This document shows, one piece after another, positions 4,878 through 5,241 of a DNA stretch of 5,241 nucleotides (positions are counted from its first letter, which is position 1; each line of letters starts with the position of its first letter). The stretch is from positions 1-5,241 of the forward strand of contig JACQTH010000205.1 of NCBI GenBank assembly GCA_016210935.1, in the 5' to 3' direction. The position numbers and the translations under genes are program-made. The notes beneath the pieces are model-generated. The model was not told where the DNA came from. It worked only from the letters and a program-made list of their open reading frames with translations, and searched no databases. The DNA is from Acidobacteriota bacterium. GTDB lineage: Bacteria; Acidobacteriota; Vicinamibacteria; Vicinamibacterales; JACQTH01.

Positions 4878-5106
4878 GCCGATCGAGAAACACCTGGATG
4901 GCCAGCACGTCACTGCACGGCTCGTCGCGCGGTTGCTCGACCGTGGCCGGCCTTCCGGCTAAAGCCGGAAGCCACCAAGAACGGGCCGCCCAGCGTACGT
5001 GGCTTCCGCCTTTAGGCGGAAGAGGCCGAGCCGCGTGAAGGCTCGAATTGGGTGCGGACAGAAGAACCGCAAGAACCACCGCGAATGGTCGAGTCCGACG
5101 TGTCAT
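4858..5106 (-). CDS. Small exported protein or decayed cell-wall gene (uncertain)
   Basis: An 82-codon frame starting MTRRTRPFAVVLAVLLSAP, with a convincing signal peptide (about 1-25, ending SSLHA). The middle (about 27-55) is the translation of two inverted REP-like hairpins and their spacer, so it is unlikely to be selected protein. The C-terminal part contains CSDVLAIQVFLDRQ, which by memory resembles the start of the peptidoglycan-binding-like segment of some L,D-transpeptidases (pattern LQxxLDRxxFSPGxIDG). The similarity stops at Q where the next palindrome begins, followed by a stop. I therefore suspect a remnant of a cell-wall enzyme interrupted by repeat elements; a true small protein remains possible. 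A GAGGT lies directly against the ATG, too close for a normal ribosome site. It is ten bases upstream of the M23 gene on the same strand. Confidence refers to this being of coding origin. Confidence 0.4.
   Translation of the reverse strand: MTRRTRPFAVVLAVLLSAPNSSLHAARPLPPKGGSHVRWAARSWWLPALAGRPATVEQPRDEPCSDVLAIQVFLDRQPCKHG
4952..4975 (-). repeat. REP-like hairpin 3 (minus orientation, GTGG head)
   Basis: Nine-base arms CTTCCGGCT (4952-4960) and AGCCGGAAG (4963-4971) with centre AA. Read on the minus strand it is directly preceded by GTGG (4972-4975 complement), the head tetranucleotide of REP elements recognised by RAYT (TnpA-REP) enzymes. It pairs with hairpin 4, 23 bases away in opposite orientation. 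Confidence 0.75.
4999..5022 (+). repeat. REP-like hairpin 4 (plus orientation, GTGG head)
   Basis: GTGG (4999-5002) followed by arms CTTCCGCCT (5003-5011) and AGGCGGAAG (5014-5022) with centre TT. It is the same 24-base element as hairpin 3 except for one stem pair, C-G here and G-C there, so the fold is kept. The two inverted copies with heads facing inward form a REP doublet (REPIN or BIME-like). Confidence 0.75.
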
Positions 5107-5127
5107 ACCTCATGAAGCAGTGCACGA

Positions 5128-5149
5128 CGTGTGCCGAGAAGGGCACATG
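5128..5149. other. Inverted repeat between the partial right-edge gene and the small ORF
   Basis: Arms TGTGCC (5130-5135) and GGCACA (5142-5147) with loop GAGAAG; a G-T and a C-G pair extend the stem by two. No T-run follows on the minus strand, so it is not a standard terminator. Apart from this the 80 bases at 5107-5186 show nothing I can name. Confidence 0.3.
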
Positions 5150-5186
5150 GGGCAGGTGAGGCGGGCGGGGGAAGAGCCGAGAGATG

Positions 5187-5241
5187 TCAGGTAAAGATCA
5201 GCACGTCCTCCTCCACCTCCCCGATCTCGACCGCGGCCTCA
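5187..5241 (-). CDS. C-terminal end of an unrecognised gene (runs in from right edge)
   Basis: Seventeen sense codons and a TGA on the minus strand, reading EAAVEIGEVEEDVLIFT. Sixteen of the seventeen codons end in G or C, as in the other genes here, and the strand matches the neighbours, which supports real coding. The acidic tail is not enough to name a family. The stop is 80 bases before the small secreted frame. Confidence 0.55.
   Translation of the reverse strand, partial: EAAVEIGEVEEDVLIFT

Noticed and set aside
4848..4913. GTG at 4913 as the start of the M23 peptidase
   Set aside because: The extra 22 residues are not signal-like, partly translate a palindrome, and would precede the membrane helix; the ATG at 4847 gives a normal MKRQRQN basic start.
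4952..5022. The inverted doublet as terminal inverted repeats of an insertion sequence
   Set aside because: Only 23 bases lie between the two hairpins, with no transposase frame and no target-site duplication that I can see; a REP doublet explains it better.

Overview
The window looks like chromosome from a high-GC, Gram-negative, probably soil or sediment bacterium. Codons favour G or C at third positions, and there is an outer-membrane porin with a cleavable signal peptide. The gene types and the many short GGCT/AGCC-core palindromes remind me of Acidobacteriota (Vicinamibacteria-like). That placement is inference, not something the sequence proves.

Layout. Positions 1-1273 (minus strand) carry a two-component system: an OmpR/PhoB-type response regulator (590-1273) joined by a 4-base ATGA overlap to a membrane sensor kinase that runs off the left edge (1-593). 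A 186-base divergent intergenic region follows (1274-1459). It holds a doublet of REP-like hairpins and a four-fold, 11-bp-periodic GTTNAC array that resembles a Pho box. The plus-strand gene at 1460-2686 is a phosphate-selective porin O/P family protein. It ends six bases from the end of a convergent minus-strand gene for a secreted amidohydrolase/deacetylase-family metalloenzyme (2693-4036). Upstream of that gene, on the same strand, is a membrane-anchored M23 (LytM-type) peptidoglycan endopeptidase (4125-4847). A perfect 15-bp tandem duplication overlaps its stop codon.

Positions 4848-5186 are unusual. A small minus-strand reading frame with a signal peptide (4858-5106) has two inverted REP-like hairpins inside it and a third palindrome at its stop codon. 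It may be a real small exported protein or the remnant of a larger cell-wall enzyme. The last 55 bases are the C-terminal end of another minus-strand gene that I do not recognise.

How it fits together. The kinase has the architecture and sensor-domain sequence of Gram-positive-type PhoR. The regulator is PhoB-like, the divergent gene encodes a porin of the phosphate-selective family, and the shared upstream region has an 11-bp repeat array. These point to one phosphate-starvation module in which the regulator controls the porin and perhaps itself. The right half is a separate envelope cluster (M23 peptidase, exported hydrolase, possible transpeptidase remnant). The most notable non-coding features are the Pho-box-like array and the REP-like hairpins, whose copies differ by compensatory base changes.
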